Origin: Dysgonomonas sp. 520
GTDB taxonomy: Bacteria; Bacteroidota; Bacteroidia; Bacteroidales; Dysgonomonadaceae
DNA length: 64,000 nucleotides
Assembly: GCF_010501095.1 (NCBI RefSeq)
Contig: NZ_QVMP01000011.1
Coordinates: 66,557-130,556 of the forward strand
Reading direction: 5' to 3'
The translations under genes were made by a program, and so were the position numbers. How positions within the stretch are numbered: the first letter of the stretch is position 1; the number at the start of each line of letters is the position of its first letter. This document shows positions 1 through 10,800 of this stretch, in pieces. A model generated the notes under the pieces. That model was not told where the DNA came from and did no database searches. It saw only the letters and a program-made list of their open reading frames with translations.

Positions 1-478
1 CAATTTTACGCCTTGTTTCGCTTAACGTGTCCCCGCCTGCGAAGCAGATGCCGTTCTGCCTGACGGGTGTAAACGTCACATTTGGCTAATTGACGGGGTA
101 CCCACACAGCGCAAATAAGCGACCAGAACAAAAAGCTGTTTGAGCATAGTCGAACCATTCTGATTTTAACAGGCTTTTGGTGCGAGTTATTTTTTGTTCA
201 GCTTATAAGCTGTTTGTGGGTCGGCAAGAAGCCTTAGTCACAGAAAGCCTTTTTGATTCCTTTTGAGGCTTTGGTCAAAAGGAATGCAAGGAATTTTAAT
301 TCCGCGCAGTGTATTATATAAAATAAAAGAACGTTTTTGTTATAATAAACTCAACTACTGATTGGCATTAATCATTTTAGGGCTTTGTCTTGCTGAGCAA
401 CACGAAGCATCTGTATGCAAGTAAACAAGGAACAAGATACGAGGCACTAGTTTCTTAACTTGTCAACAATTTAAATAA
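1..478. other. intergenic stretch with repeat remnants, no gene seen
   Basis: No convincing coding sequence lies in this stretch. It holds one arm of the 22-bp inverted repeat (16-37) and GC-richer sequence than its surroundings up to about 310. Around 383-420 is a decayed match to the left half of the dispersed palindromic repeat seen better preserved at 39370-39443 (TTTGTC, CTGAG, ACGAAG, ATCTG in order). An AT-rich run follows before the end of the beta-helix gene. No terminator hairpin was found downstream of that leftward gene. Confidence 0.6.
16..37 (+). repeat. left copy of 22-bp inverted repeat bracketing the alginate locus
   Basis: The 22 bases here, beginning TTTCGCTTAACGTG and ending TCCCCGCC, are the exact reverse complement of 23309-23330. 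Allowing one mismatch the match runs four bases further inward (to position 41). The two copies enclose the whole alginate locus and nothing of the next one. Whether they are ends of a mobile segment or two copies of a dispersed repeat cannot be decided from one window. Confidence 0.85.
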
Positions 479-2308
479 CTACCGATTCACACGAATCATC
501 TTTTCCGAATACGTTTCTCCATCAATTTGTATTTTTAGTACGTAAATTCCTGACGAGGTGAAATCCAACAGAAAATCTTGTTTATCCGTTTTATATGTCG
601 CACATGCACGACCGGCTATATCAAAAACATGTATGCTTATCGGATTATTAACATCGCCGAATGATAATTTTACACTCCCGCTGTTTAGAGTATCAACTGT
701 GTATGGTTTTCTTTTCTGTGTTTCAATTGCTATTCCTGACATCTGTTTTTGACGATGTTCTAATTGAGCCTCATACAACGAAGGTATCTTCGAAACAGGC
801 TTATTCTGCAGTTCAACATACCCAACGGGGAAATTGCTATTGTTCACAGGTTTTCCTGTTATGCTTTTTGCAGTACATCCTATGGCATAGTTCTGAGCTG
901 TTGGCGGTTTCTGTAACCCGATAATACCGGCACCGGTCATATCACAGTTCCACAACACAGAATGAACCGCAGCCCATCCGTGACCTGTTCCCATATCAAC
1001 ACGGTTATACAACCCCAACACGAAACTTCGTTTCAGGTTGGTTTCCTTATGCCCATCGTAAAGCATCCCTTGCGTCCAATGCCGATGCCCTTCATTTGTA
1101 GAATTCACAGCATCCGATATACAATTCAGAAAAACAACACCCGATGCGCTTGATGTTCCGTTAGAAACATAATGGTGCCGCCCGTTATTTGCGTAACAAT
1201 CTTTGAAAAGTATGAGTTGCGAGTTTACGTATGTATTAAAGTTATACCGTCTTTCTCCCGTTATTATAGACACAGGATCAACAGCCTGACAATCTTCGAT
1301 AGTTGTACGTGTAGCACAGTCTGTTATAAATCCAGACTGACCAAATCCCGAAGTTATAACATTCTTTGCCCACGCATTTTCTACACTTCTCAATCTGACA
1401 GCCTGCCAAGCATGATTTTCATCTTCACCTCCTGCGCTTTCTATGTCTATGCGCAGATTTTCAATCCCCACCTCTTTTATTATTGTAGTTTTGTTGAACT
1501 TATATACATAAGACTGAGACAACGATTTATTCAGCGTATAAAAAACCGGCGCATCAATCGTAATTTTATTCCCTTCAATTTTTTTTATGTAACGATGATA
1601 AATTATCGGAAACTGATTCTCCGACCACCTTTCATCAGCCTCACCTGTCGACGGGGCAGGAACTCCACCATAATCAATGGCTTTTAACCAAGTTTCGGAA
1701 CATGGATGATAGATAGCGATCAAATCTCCTGCCTGATAAGGGCTTGCACTTGACACGGTGAAAGATGTTGCTCCAACAGGGACAATATCGTCCATTATAT
1801 TTTTTTGGGTTCCGCTAATCTTCGAATTCCACCTATTCTGCATTGTGTTTCCCACCACAACCACATCCCGCTGATGTGGCATATTACCTTTTGCATAAAT
1901 TATGGTAGAGTTTGTCTCCGATTTTCCATTCCCAACACCTCTTACAACAACCCCGTCATATTTTACATACAACGTCCCTGTCATTTCATACTTTCCGGCT
2001 TTCAGCAGCAATGCTCCACGAAATCCATTTGCATCCGGAGTTCTCTTACCCACTTCGTCAATTGCTGCTTGAATATGAGATGTATTATCTCCTGCAATTG
2101 GTGAAATTTCTTTTACAACCGGAATTGTTGGAATTTCAACACCACCACCTCTGTACCCGGCATAACTGAAATCGGGTATAATGAATCCGTCCGGGTCTGA
2201 AGCATAGGTCAAACTCCCCGATTCATCTATCTGAACAAGGCTTGTCTGTGCCGAAAGATTCACTCCCGCAAAAAGGCATATAAATAATAGTATAACTTTT
2301 ATCTTCAT
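479..2308 (-). CDS. secreted T9SS parallel beta-helix protein (pectate-lyase-3-like)
   Basis: A 609-residue protein with a signal peptide (residues 1-20, ending LSAQ). Near residue 45 it carries an IPDFSYAGY motif followed by an ANGFRGALLL segment and a VVVRGVG strand, typical of right-handed beta-helix proteins of the pectate_lyase_3 type. The last 75 residues look like a T9SS type A sorting domain (IHVFDIAGR, then GIYVLKI and a basic end). It is the last gene of the leftward alginate unit, 73 bp after PL6 with a hairpin in between. Residues 40-500 resemble the N-terminal half of the protein at 46550-49681 in the pectin locus. No catalytic residues can be assigned; a lyase or epimerase role on uronate polymers is inference from fold and context. 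Confidence 0.8.
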   Translation of the reverse strand: MKIKVILLFICLFAGVNLSAQTSLVQIDESGSLTYASDPDGFIIPDFSYAGYRGGGVEIPTIPVVKEISPIAGDNTSHIQAAIDEVGKRTPDANGFRGALLLKAGKYEMTGTLYVKYDGVVVRGVGNGKSETNSTIIYAKGNMPHQRDVVVVGNTMQNRWNSKISGTQKNIMDDIVPVGATSFTVSSASPYQAGDLIAIYHPCSETWLKAIDYGGVPAPSTGEADERWSENQFPIIYHRYIKKIEGNKITIDAPVFYTLNKSLSQSYVYKFNKTTIIKEVGIENLRIDIESAGGEDENHAWQAVRLRSVENAWAKNVITSGFGQSGFITDCATRTTIEDCQAVDPVSIITGERRYNFNTYVNSQLILFKDCYANNGRHHYVSNGTSSASGVVFLNCISDAVNSTNEGHRHWTQGMLYDGHKETNLKRSFVLGLYNRVDMGTGHGWAAVHSVLWNCDMTGAGIIGLQKPPTAQNYAIGCTAKSITGKPVNNSNFPVGYVELQNKPVSKIPSLYEAQLEHRQKQMSGIAIETQKRKPYTVDTLNSGSVKLSFGDVNNPISIHVFDIAGRACATYKTDKQDFLLDFTSSGIYVLKIQIDGETYSEKMIRVNR

Positions 2309-2327
2309 GGATTAAGGATGTAACAGT

Positions 2328-2367
2328 GAAAAAGAAAGGGAAATCATAGAAAAAGATTTCCCCTTTC
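2328..2367 (-). terminator. hairpin between PL6 and the beta-helix gene
   Basis: The plus strand reads GAAAGGGAAATC (2334-2345) and GATTTCCCCTTTC (2355-2367), pairing with a single bulged base. In the leftward direction the stem is followed by a run of T residues (A run at 2329-2333 on the plus strand). It would end or attenuate transcription coming from PL6 before the last gene of the unit. Confidence 0.6.
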
Positions 2368-2381
2368 CTCATTAATCAAAT

Positions 2382-4769
2382 TTACTTCAAACCAATATTA
2401 CTGCTATCACTAGCCTTACCTATGAGTGGTGATTTAGAGCTCAACTGATAAAATGTTTTCTTTTCGAATTTAGGATCGGAATAAATCATCCCCTCTCCTA
2501 TCCTGGCACCTCCTGATGCTGAAATTTTCCCGGCATCATATACATTGCTGAAACTTATCTTATTGTATGGGCCTGTCAGTCTTATAGGCGATTTAGCCAT
2601 AGAGTTATAGAAAATAGTATTCTCTATATCTATAGTTACCAAGCCCGACTGACGTATCATCGTTTGATTTTCTTTGCTGTATACATTGTCAAAAACACAA
2701 TGGTTGATATACAGATTGCCTCCTAAAGTAGATTCATCATTGCCCCCTCGCAAGAAATCCAAGGCCCATTGATCTATATTTCGGAATACAGTGTTTTCAA
2801 AGATTATAAATTCGGCACTATAAAGGCCTTTCTCATCTTTCTCGTCATTCAATGCAAAGCCTCTGTAACTATCTCTAAGTATAGAATTGGTCACTTTCAG
2901 GGTTTCGGCAAATGAGTTTTTGTAGGCTTTATAGATACACCCTCCATTTGTTTGCTTGAAATCGTATATTTCACAATTGTTGATGAAGATGTTATATGCA
3001 TCCGAACTTTCTTTCGATGTTGCAAAAGCATACTTTGCCGGTACTTTTTGTTTCAATCCGGCATCTATTGCAATGCCATCTACGGTGAACGTGAGCGCGC
3101 TACCTATCTCAAATACGATTACAGTAGACCCTTCCGACTCGACCCTTACTACCGGTCTTTTTTTCGCTCCCTCCGCAGCACGGATTGTCAATGTATGAGG
3201 GATGAGCATCTTTCTCGAATTAACATATTCTCCTTCTTCCAATTCTATAATATCCCCGGCCTTCGATTTACGTATAGCTTTTAACAATGCGTCCGATTCG
3301 GGTGATATTTTCACTATTTTACCTGCCAATTCGGTTGGAGCAGGAACATACCAACCGGGTCCACAGTTGGTTTTAACAGCCTGTGTTTTCGTTGCTTGAG
3401 CTCCGTTCATCTCGATAGCTCCCAGCCATTTCTGAGTGCCACGTATGCGTCCGTCAATATCTGCTGTCACATAGGGTATATCAGATTTTGTAGTCAGCTT
3501 TGAGAATACCAGAGGCATTCCGGCTACACCTCTGCCAAGTCGGGCTTCTCCCTGCGCAAAGCCATCTCCAACTTCGTTTCCTTTCTCGCTATAAAGAAGG
3601 TTGTCGAAAAATTGTATTCCGTCAATCTTATCAAATGCTTTTATCAGAAGTGGCTCCGTCGGACAATAAACAATATTATTTGAGATTTTGACATCTTGCG
3701 GTGGCAATGTTCGTTCCTCATCACTACCTACACACAATTGCCAAGGCAGTTCACAGTCGATCCATGTATTGAAAGATATCTCTACATTTTTCACTTGAAG
3801 ATAACGATTTGCCGGTGAGTTTGGCACTCCGTTCATAATCACCAAAGGTCCACGAAAATCTTTGCCTCTTAACCCATAGAAATAGTTGTTGAAAATCTTA
3901 TGTCCTTCGTTTATGACACGGACTCCACCTGTGCTAGGTTTCATATTTCCGATGAAATAATTGCCCGAAACCTCGTTCCTGTTGCCATGTCGTAGCACAA
4001 CGCTACCTTCGCACTCATAGAAGGTATTATCTATGATTCTGTTTTCACAAGACTTTATAGATACGATCTCCGTTTCGCCATTGCAATGTTCGAAATAATT
4101 TCCTTCAACTATCGTATTCGAGTTCTGTTCACAAACATGGCTTGTTCCGATGCGGATAGTTTCTCCGCCATTAGCTCCTAAACGAGGACGAGCGGCAAAA
4201 TAGTTCCGGTATACTCTATGATAATTCTGATTATGCCCTTCTCCGTTTGGCCAGACAATAAGTGTTACTCCCTGATTCGTCTTCCCTCCAAAATAGCAAT
4301 ATTCTACGGTGTTATGACGCCCCCAGAGGTTTACCCACGCATCTTGTTCCGAACGGTCGGCTTTATTATATCTATCAATCACGCAGTTACGCAACACGGA
4401 ATGGTTGGCAGTTTTTGAAGTACCTCTTCTAAAATCTATGACCTCCTTTGTTGGTGTATTGCCATTGATAAAGACCAAACCGTCTACAACCAGATAGTTT
4501 CCATACATCTGAAGGTTGGACAAGCCCTCCATAGTTGTCTTTCCATACTCTTCCACTGTCAGTGTTATAGGCTGAGACTCTGTCCCTTCGCCGAAGAAAA
4601 CCAACTGAGCGTCTTTCCATACACCTTTCGACAAGACAAGAGAATCACCGGGCTGAAGAATCTTCACTTTTTCATTATATTCTACCATAGTAGCCACCTT
4701 GTATGTAGTAGCATTTAGTAAAAAAAACTGTAAGCAAAGAAATATACTTGTAAAAATTATTTTTTTCAT
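2382..4769 (-). CDS. PL6 family alginate lyase (chondroitinase-B-like), two beta-helix domains
   Basis: A 795-residue secreted polysaccharide lyase. The frame stays open to 4865, but the ATG at 4769 gives a normal signal peptide (MKKIIFTSIFLCLQ) and is preferred. Residues about 25-400 form the PL6 beta-helix: NGGETIRIGTS, then EIVSIKSCENR with the expected catalytic Lys239, then VVLRHGNRNEVSGNYF with the catalytic Arg260. From about residue 490 a second beta-helix segment (PGDIIELEEGEY, later repeated IxNxxF turns) resembles the DUF4957/DUF5123 region found behind some PL6 and pectin enzymes. No T9SS domain is seen, so it may be periplasmic or surface-attached by another route. It should depolymerise alginate; the preference for M, G or MG blocks cannot be told from sequence. 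Confidence 0.9.
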   Translation of the reverse strand: MKKIIFTSIFLCLQFFLLNATTYKVATMVEYNEKVKILQPGDSLVLSKGVWKDAQLVFFGEGTESQPITLTVEEYGKTTMEGLSNLQMYGNYLVVDGLVFINGNTPTKEVIDFRRGTSKTANHSVLRNCVIDRYNKADRSEQDAWVNLWGRHNTVEYCYFGGKTNQGVTLIVWPNGEGHNQNYHRVYRNYFAARPRLGANGGETIRIGTSHVCEQNSNTIVEGNYFEHCNGETEIVSIKSCENRIIDNTFYECEGSVVLRHGNRNEVSGNYFIGNMKPSTGGVRVINEGHKIFNNYFYGLRGKDFRGPLVIMNGVPNSPANRYLQVKNVEISFNTWIDCELPWQLCVGSDEERTLPPQDVKISNNIVYCPTEPLLIKAFDKIDGIQFFDNLLYSEKGNEVGDGFAQGEARLGRGVAGMPLVFSKLTTKSDIPYVTADIDGRIRGTQKWLGAIEMNGAQATKTQAVKTNCGPGWYVPAPTELAGKIVKISPESDALLKAIRKSKAGDIIELEEGEYVNSRKMLIPHTLTIRAAEGAKKRPVVRVESEGSTVIVFEIGSALTFTVDGIAIDAGLKQKVPAKYAFATSKESSDAYNIFINNCEIYDFKQTNGGCIYKAYKNSFAETLKVTNSILRDSYRGFALNDEKDEKGLYSAEFIIFENTVFRNIDQWALDFLRGGNDESTLGGNLYINHCVFDNVYSKENQTMIRQSGLVTIDIENTIFYNSMAKSPIRLTGPYNKISFSNVYDAGKISASGGARIGEGMIYSDPKFEKKTFYQLSSKSPLIGKASDSSNIGLK

Positions 4770-4843
4770 GGTTTTTCTTAATTGAAAGAGATGTTTGCCC
4801 CAAAAGAAATTCCTTTTTACTTTTGGGACAAACCTGCTCTGTT

Positions 4844-6343
4844 TTAATCTTTTTGGAACCAGCAATTGAACGTCATTGTAGTCTGTCTCTTAATATCGTC
4901 CGGAACATCCACCTTAACAATCTCTATGAATCCAACTTTCTGCACAGTTGCTCCTGATGAATCGAATTTTTGGAACATCAACACATCACCTTCCGAGAAT
5001 GGATTGGATGGATTTATATTGTTATAGTTGAATCGAGGAGTATTGAGTGTTGCATTCTGTATCTTCGCCTCACTTATTATTTCCGGACTTATCTTACCCA
5101 ATGTTCTGTTCTTGACCTGAGTATAGAACGGGCCTTCGTTCTTGTTGGTCGGCCTCATCAACCTGAATTTCAAAACTGTCGGCAATTTTTCGCCCGGCAA
5201 TAACGTTTCGCCACACATGAACATAGATGTTTGGTTTGCGCTATTGCTTGGGTTGTTTATTTGGAACGTGCCATTAGAGTCGCTCCAGGTTATAAAGAAG
5301 CTTATATTATTTTTGTTTGCTGCATATTCACAAGCCGAATAGAAAATACCTTTCTCAACGTTAAAGAACTGGTTGGTCATAGCCGGATCTTGTGCATGTA
5401 TCTCCAATCCGGGATAGAAAGTTACTTCGTTGGAAATAGAAGGGACATTGATTACGAAGTTAGACACAACTGTCATTTGCTCTGTCTCGTTGTATACCAA
5501 TATCATATCCACTTTTGTCTCTGCATAATATGATGTAGGGATAGTAAACGTTACTTCGGTTGGTGTTTGAGACTCGAAGTTGATAGCCTCATCGCCCAAC
5601 AGTATACGTGTTCCTGAATCCATATTAGTACCTGTAATAGTTATAGTTTCACCTATTGTTGCCGAAGTGGGGAATTCCGAAACAACCGGAACAGCGGTAG
5701 GTTTAGCGATAACGAAATTTTCCGTATCTGAGACAACAACCTCCGACGCGCCGTCCAAATACCCGATAGCGACTTTAACCGAAGCCCCAACTGTGAGTTG
5801 AGGAACAATGAAGCCTAAACTATCATTAGTCACATACGATATCTTGGCTGCAACGTCACCTACATACACATTCATCACTGATTTTAGATCTGTACCTTTC
5901 ATTATCACAGTTTCTCCGATAGTCATCTTTCCTTCGACCGATGGCCTGACTCCTGCCAATGTAGGGACAACAACCTCAACAGTGAAATCGCTACTACTTT
6001 CTGCAATGCCCTTAGGATTCTTCACCTGTATTTTTCCACTTCGAGCTTCCGGGCTGACTTCGATCAGAATTTTTGTGTTCGATATACGGTTCTTTATAGT
6101 AGCCAATTCGCCACCGATGTATACGGTATCTACCGTTGCAAAGTTTACTCCTGCAATCATTATTTCTGTTCCGGGCGCTCCGGAAAGAGGCTCGAATGAT
6201 GTTATTGCAGGTTCAACAACACTTCCTCTTATGTCTGATGTATCGATTTGCCCGTCTTCGTCACAAGCAACCAACGTGAACGAAAGTATAACCGACAAAA
6301 ATATCGCCAATTTATATGATATATTTTTCATCTTATTTCTCAT
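4844..6343 (-). CDS. IPT/TIG-domain surface glycan-binding lipoprotein (SusE/F position)
   Basis: A 499-residue lipoprotein. The signal sequence ends in TLVAC (lipobox) and the mature protein starts CDEDG, an acidic run of the kind that directs Bacteroidetes lipoproteins to the cell surface. Three IPT/TIG immunoglobulin-like repeats follow, each with a GxxGTEI/GETV-type turn: about residues 45-125 (FEPLSGAPGTEIMIAG), 130-215 (PSVEGKMTIGETVIMKG) and 220-300 (FPTSATIGETITITG). The C-terminal 200 residues are unrecognised and would carry glycan binding. It lies 8 bp after SusD in the same unit, the usual place for the accessory binding protein. ATG at 6343 and ATG at 6331 are both possible starts. 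Confidence 0.85.
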   Translation of the reverse strand: MRNKMKNISYKLAIFLSVILSFTLVACDEDGQIDTSDIRGSVVEPAITSFEPLSGAPGTEIMIAGVNFATVDTVYIGGELATIKNRISNTKILIEVSPEARSGKIQVKNPKGIAESSSDFTVEVVVPTLAGVRPSVEGKMTIGETVIMKGTDLKSVMNVYVGDVAAKISYVTNDSLGFIVPQLTVGASVKVAIGYLDGASEVVVSDTENFVIAKPTAVPVVSEFPTSATIGETITITGTNMDSGTRILLGDEAINFESQTPTEVTFTIPTSYYAETKVDMILVYNETEQMTVVSNFVINVPSISNEVTFYPGLEIHAQDPAMTNQFFNVEKGIFYSACEYAANKNNISFFITWSDSNGTFQINNPSNSANQTSMFMCGETLLPGEKLPTVLKFRLMRPTNKNEGPFYTQVKNRTLGKISPEIISEAKIQNATLNTPRFNYNNINPSNPFSEGDVLMFQKFDSSGATVQKVGFIEIVKVDVPDDIKRQTTMTFNCWFQKD

Positions 6344-6351
6344 TTAAAAAA

Positions 6352-7827
6352 TTAGTAACCATAATTTTGTGTTATCACAATCTTGTTGTTCGAATCGATT
6401 TCACGTTGTGGAATCGGAAGTAACAATTGCCATTCCTTTACTATTTCTGTCGGTTTTGGTGCAATATCCTTATATCTTGCATAGAAGTTTTTATCCGAAT
6501 CGAAGATCTGATAGTTCAGCACCTCTAATGCTCTGCCCGTACGCACCAAGTCGAAGAAACGATGATTTTCGAAAGCAAACTCAACACGTCTTTCCTTTTC
6601 AATAGCCAAACGGCATTCGGCCTGACTTGTAACCATGGTTAACGCAGGTAAATTTCCATGAACATTTCTCACATCATTAATCAGCGGCAATGCATTTACA
6701 TGCCCCTCTTGTTCGTTGATGATCTCGGCAAGCATCAATAACACATCAGAATAGCGTAGAATGGGCCAATCGTTTTCGGCATCATACGTCACAGATACCG
6801 GAGAAAGATATTTCTTCACATAGTTTTTCACCCAAGTAGCATTTCCGAATGTGCTCACAGTCACGTCTTTTCTGGCATCATTTGCCTCATACGCTTTTTC
6901 CATAAAGTCATAAGAGGGGAAGTTCCATCCACTACCATCGCCATTAACCACAGCATTTCCGCTCGATGTTGGAGCAAACCTGTTTGCAAAAGGTGAACCC
7001 AGTCCATTTGCATTTGCCTTGTAACGAACGGCAAAGATAATTTCGTCGTTCATTTCTCTATTTATTGCAAATACTTCATTGTATGGCAACAGTCTGTGTT
7101 TACCACTGCCTTTTACGTCCAACAATAGGGTTTTCGCTTCCGATAGTTGCCCCAATGTTAAATATACCTTAGCCAATAATGTTTTGGCTGCAAGTTGACT
7201 TACCCGTCCAAGATTTTCGTCGTCCCATTTTTCAGGTAAAGCATCCGAAGCAGCAAAAGTCAAATCTTCTATTATTTGTTTGTAAACATCCTCAACCGGC
7301 GAACGGTCTTTCAATTTAGCTTCGTCCGGAGAAATATCTTCTGTTATTATAAACAACGGACCATACAATCTGACCAAATTGAAATAGTGATGAGCACGGA
7401 TGAAACGCGCCTGAGCTTCCAGATTCTTTCTTTCCGACTCGTTTGTGGCAAGACTGATAGATTTCAATACCGTATTGGTTCTTCCTATGTTTGCATAAGA
7501 ATCCATCCAATAGTCATAAACCTTAGCGTGAGTTGGCAATAGGGAAAACATGTCCAACTGATTGAACTCTATGTTCTGAGCATTTGTACTTGTGGGCGTT
7601 CCCTGAACCGCATTGTCACTGCGCAGTTCGGTCAGCATCCACTCTGTTTCCATCGGTTTTTGCAATCCGTTGTAACATCCTATAACAGCCGCACGCAGTT
7701 GTTGTATCGTCTCCAGTTTCTTATCAGGAGAAAGGATTTCAGAATCTGCATCTATATCAAGGGTTTCATCGCAAGCGTAAAAAGATATAAACGCTATCAG
7801 ACTGATATAATATATTATTTTTTTCAT
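6352..7827 (-). CDS. susD: SusD/RagB family outer-membrane lipoprotein (alginate locus)
   Basis: A 491-residue starch-utilisation-SusD-like protein that caps the SusC channel and binds oligosaccharides at the cell surface. It has a lipobox ending SFYAC, the SusD N-terminal TPR segment (ARFIRAHHYFNLVRLYG near residue 140), the LLAKVYLTLGQ helix near 215, and the C-terminal RYSDVLLMLAEI and ERRVEFAFENHRFFDLVR motifs that mark the RagB/SusD fold. It is 22 bp downstream of its SusC partner. Alginate oligomers are the likely ligand, inferred from the neighbouring PL6 and PL17 lyases. Confidence 0.95.
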   Translation of the reverse strand: MKKIIYYISLIAFISFYACDETLDIDADSEILSPDKKLETIQQLRAAVIGCYNGLQKPMETEWMLTELRSDNAVQGTPTSTNAQNIEFNQLDMFSLLPTHAKVYDYWMDSYANIGRTNTVLKSISLATNESERKNLEAQARFIRAHHYFNLVRLYGPLFIITEDISPDEAKLKDRSPVEDVYKQIIEDLTFAASDALPEKWDDENLGRVSQLAAKTLLAKVYLTLGQLSEAKTLLLDVKGSGKHRLLPYNEVFAINREMNDEIIFAVRYKANANGLGSPFANRFAPTSSGNAVVNGDGSGWNFPSYDFMEKAYEANDARKDVTVSTFGNATWVKNYVKKYLSPVSVTYDAENDWPILRYSDVLLMLAEIINEQEGHVNALPLINDVRNVHGNLPALTMVTSQAECRLAIEKERRVEFAFENHRFFDLVRTGRALEVLNYQIFDSDKNFYARYKDIAPKPTEIVKEWQLLLPIPQREIDSNNKIVITQNYGY

Positions 7828-7849
7828 GATAAATTGCTATTTATTTTTT

Positions 7850-10800
7850 TTAGAATGTAATGTCAATACCTACTGTGAATGTACGCTGCAATGGATAACC
7901 TCCACGTTGATATCCGCTAACCATAGGAGAATTGTAAGGGTTTGATGTTATCCTCGATTCGGGATTGATTCCTTTATAATCGCCCATCATGATATAAAGT
8001 AAGTTTTGCATAGCCGAATAGAAACGGATACCTCTCAAACCAAGCTTCTTAGCTTCTTTTGCCGGCAATCTGTAGCCTATCTGAACATCCCGAAGTGCTA
8101 TATAAGAAGCATCTTCAACAACATAATCTGTCAACATTCTTTCTATACCGTTTGTGTAGTAAGGAGTCTTTCCATTACCCGGAAACATAGCAGATACCCA
8201 ACGATTCTTCACATAATCTTTATTCAACTTAACAACTTCCGAGTAGTAGTGGTCACCATTTATTACATCTATGCCCTGAACACCTTGAAGCATGAAAGAA
8301 AAGTCTATATTCCGATATCTGAAAGTATTTGTCATACCCCATGTAAAGTCGGGGAAGGGATTACCAGTCACAACACGGTCGTCTGCATTAACAACTCCAT
8401 CGCCATTTGTATCAACAACCTTCAAGCCTCCTGCAACTGTTGACACATTATAGGTTGTATGTTCTTTAGCAGCCGCAATTTCCTCGTCAGAAAGCCATAC
8501 GCCATCAGTTTTGTATCCGAAGAATTGAATTGCCGGTTGACCAACAATTGCCGCATAAACCTCGTTACGCTCGCCATAACGATACTCGTATGGAGCACCT
8601 CCGATAGAAATAAGTTTGTTGCTGTTGGTAGAGAAGTTGAGTGATGTTGACCATTCAAAATCTTTATTCGTAATATTTACTGTTGTCAATTCTATATCCA
8701 ACCCTCTGTTGCGAACCTTTCCTCCATTATTCCAATATTGGTTATAGCCGGGGAAAGACATAGTATTTTGCAGGAACAATAGCTTGTCGGTAATTGAATA
8801 ATAATATTCGAGATTCAACATAATGCGGTTTTTCAATATACCGAAGTCGATACCCGTATTGTATTCCTTGGTACGTTCCCAACCTAAATTGTCATTTCCT
8901 AAAACATAACTTGTGGCTGCAATACCCGGAGTCACCATATTATTGGTTCCTAATGGATAGTGCGCACCCAAAAACGAATTGGAATAAGCATAGCTGGATC
9001 CTGATGCAATAGCCGATTTATTCATCGGTAAATTATCATTACCCGTTAGCCCGTAAGAAGCTCTCAGTTTTAAAGAACTGATTGTAGGAACGGCTTTCAT
9101 AAAACCTTCTTCTTCAACACGCCATCCTGCCGAAACCGATGGGAACCACGTCCAACGATTTCCTTTTGCCAGACGAGAGCTACCATCGGTACGCAAACTT
9201 GCCGACAACAAGTACTTATCTTTATATGCATAATTCACACGTCCCAAATAAGAAACTAATGCTTTTCCATATTTGTACGTAGAGCCATTAGATAAAGCTG
9301 CATAATTTATAGTCTGAATTTCGTCTGTCGGGAAATTAGAACCACTGATGTAAGTATATTCATAGTTATCTTTCTGGTAAGTGAATCCCAATAAACCTTG
9401 AATAGAATGATCGCGAGCAATTGTAGTATTATAATTCAGTGTGTTTTCCGTAAGGAAACTTGTCGACATGCTCGAATTGAATGTAGCCTGATTTGGTTCG
9501 CCCTCTTTCTTTGCACCCGCCGACAGATAAGTATTGTCTTTTGTATAATTCAAGTAGATACTGTTGGAAGATTTAAACTCCAGGCCTTTCATTATTTCAT
9601 AAGTCAAATAGCCACTAGTCATCAAACGATATTGGTAATTCTTGCGCGTGTCGCCTTCCATTATCGATTTCGGGTTATTGTTTTGTGACGACCACGGATC
9701 AAGAGGCCCATTAGATATCCATTCTTCCCCATCGGGCATTACCCCTCTATACGTCAGGTTGCTAAAGTGTCGTGGATGTGCCCACGAGCCGATAGCCTGA
9801 CCTGTATAAGCTGCTGTTTCGGCAGTGTGTTTTACCGGCAGCCACGAACGGAAACGATAGAAGTCCGTATAGTTGTTAGATGGTCTTTCTCTTTTACTGT
9901 AAGTAGGGTTAAGGTTTACTCCAACCTTCAATTTTTTACTCAGTTGAGCATCAATTTTTGCACGTACACTAAACTTATCGTATACGTTATGCTCCATCAT
10001 ACCTTGGTCTGTATTATAGTTTCCTGATATATAATATTTTATTTCCTTTACACCACCCGAAACGCTTAACTGATAATTTCCCATATAGGCAGCATCGCGC
10101 AAAGCCTCGTCTTGCCAATCCGTATTGTTACCATAAATTTGAGTGTTTATAACATACTCTGCACGTTCTTGCTCCGTTATTTTATTCCAGTTGGCTTCTG
10201 CCACACTAGGGTCTTCCTGACGAAGTCCGGCCTCGTTATATAACAATCTCACATAATCGGAATAATTCATATTATCGTGCTTCTTATAAGCTTGCTTTAT
10301 TCCATGATACATATTGAACGTATACTTTGGTTTCGCTATCGTTCCATTTTTTGTTGTTATGATGATAACCCCGTTAGATCCGCGTGAACCATAAATAGCT
10401 GCCGATGCAGCATCCTTCAACACCTCTATCGATTCGATATCTGCAGCCTCTACGAAAGCTAATCCATCTGCCACCGGCATACCATCAACAACTACAAGAG
10501 GTTCGCTATCTGTGCTCAACGATCCCATACCACGCACACGTATCTGAGGGGCAACCCCTGCTTCACTTGTCGTATTCTGAATCGTAACACCGGCTATTTT
10601 CCCCTGCAATGCTTGGTCAACTCGCGTTACGGGCAAGTCTGAAAGACCTTCACCCTTAAGTTTGGATACAGAACCCGTCAGATGCGATTTCTTTTGCACA
10701 CCATATCCGATAACGACCAGTTCCTCCAGATTTTGCAAATCTTCACTCATCGTTACGTTAATAACAGAGTTGTTGCCCACAGGTATATTTTGTTGTACAA

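Noticed and set aside
1172-1687. Open frame of 171 codons on the plus strand inside the beta-helix gene
   Set aside because: Composition rich in Ser, Cys, Tyr and Ile without a domain, lying antisense to a well-supported secreted protein; a shadow frame.
4770-4865. N-terminal extension of the first PL6 lyase
   Set aside because: The extra 32 residues are basic and precede a complete signal peptide at the internal ATG 4769.
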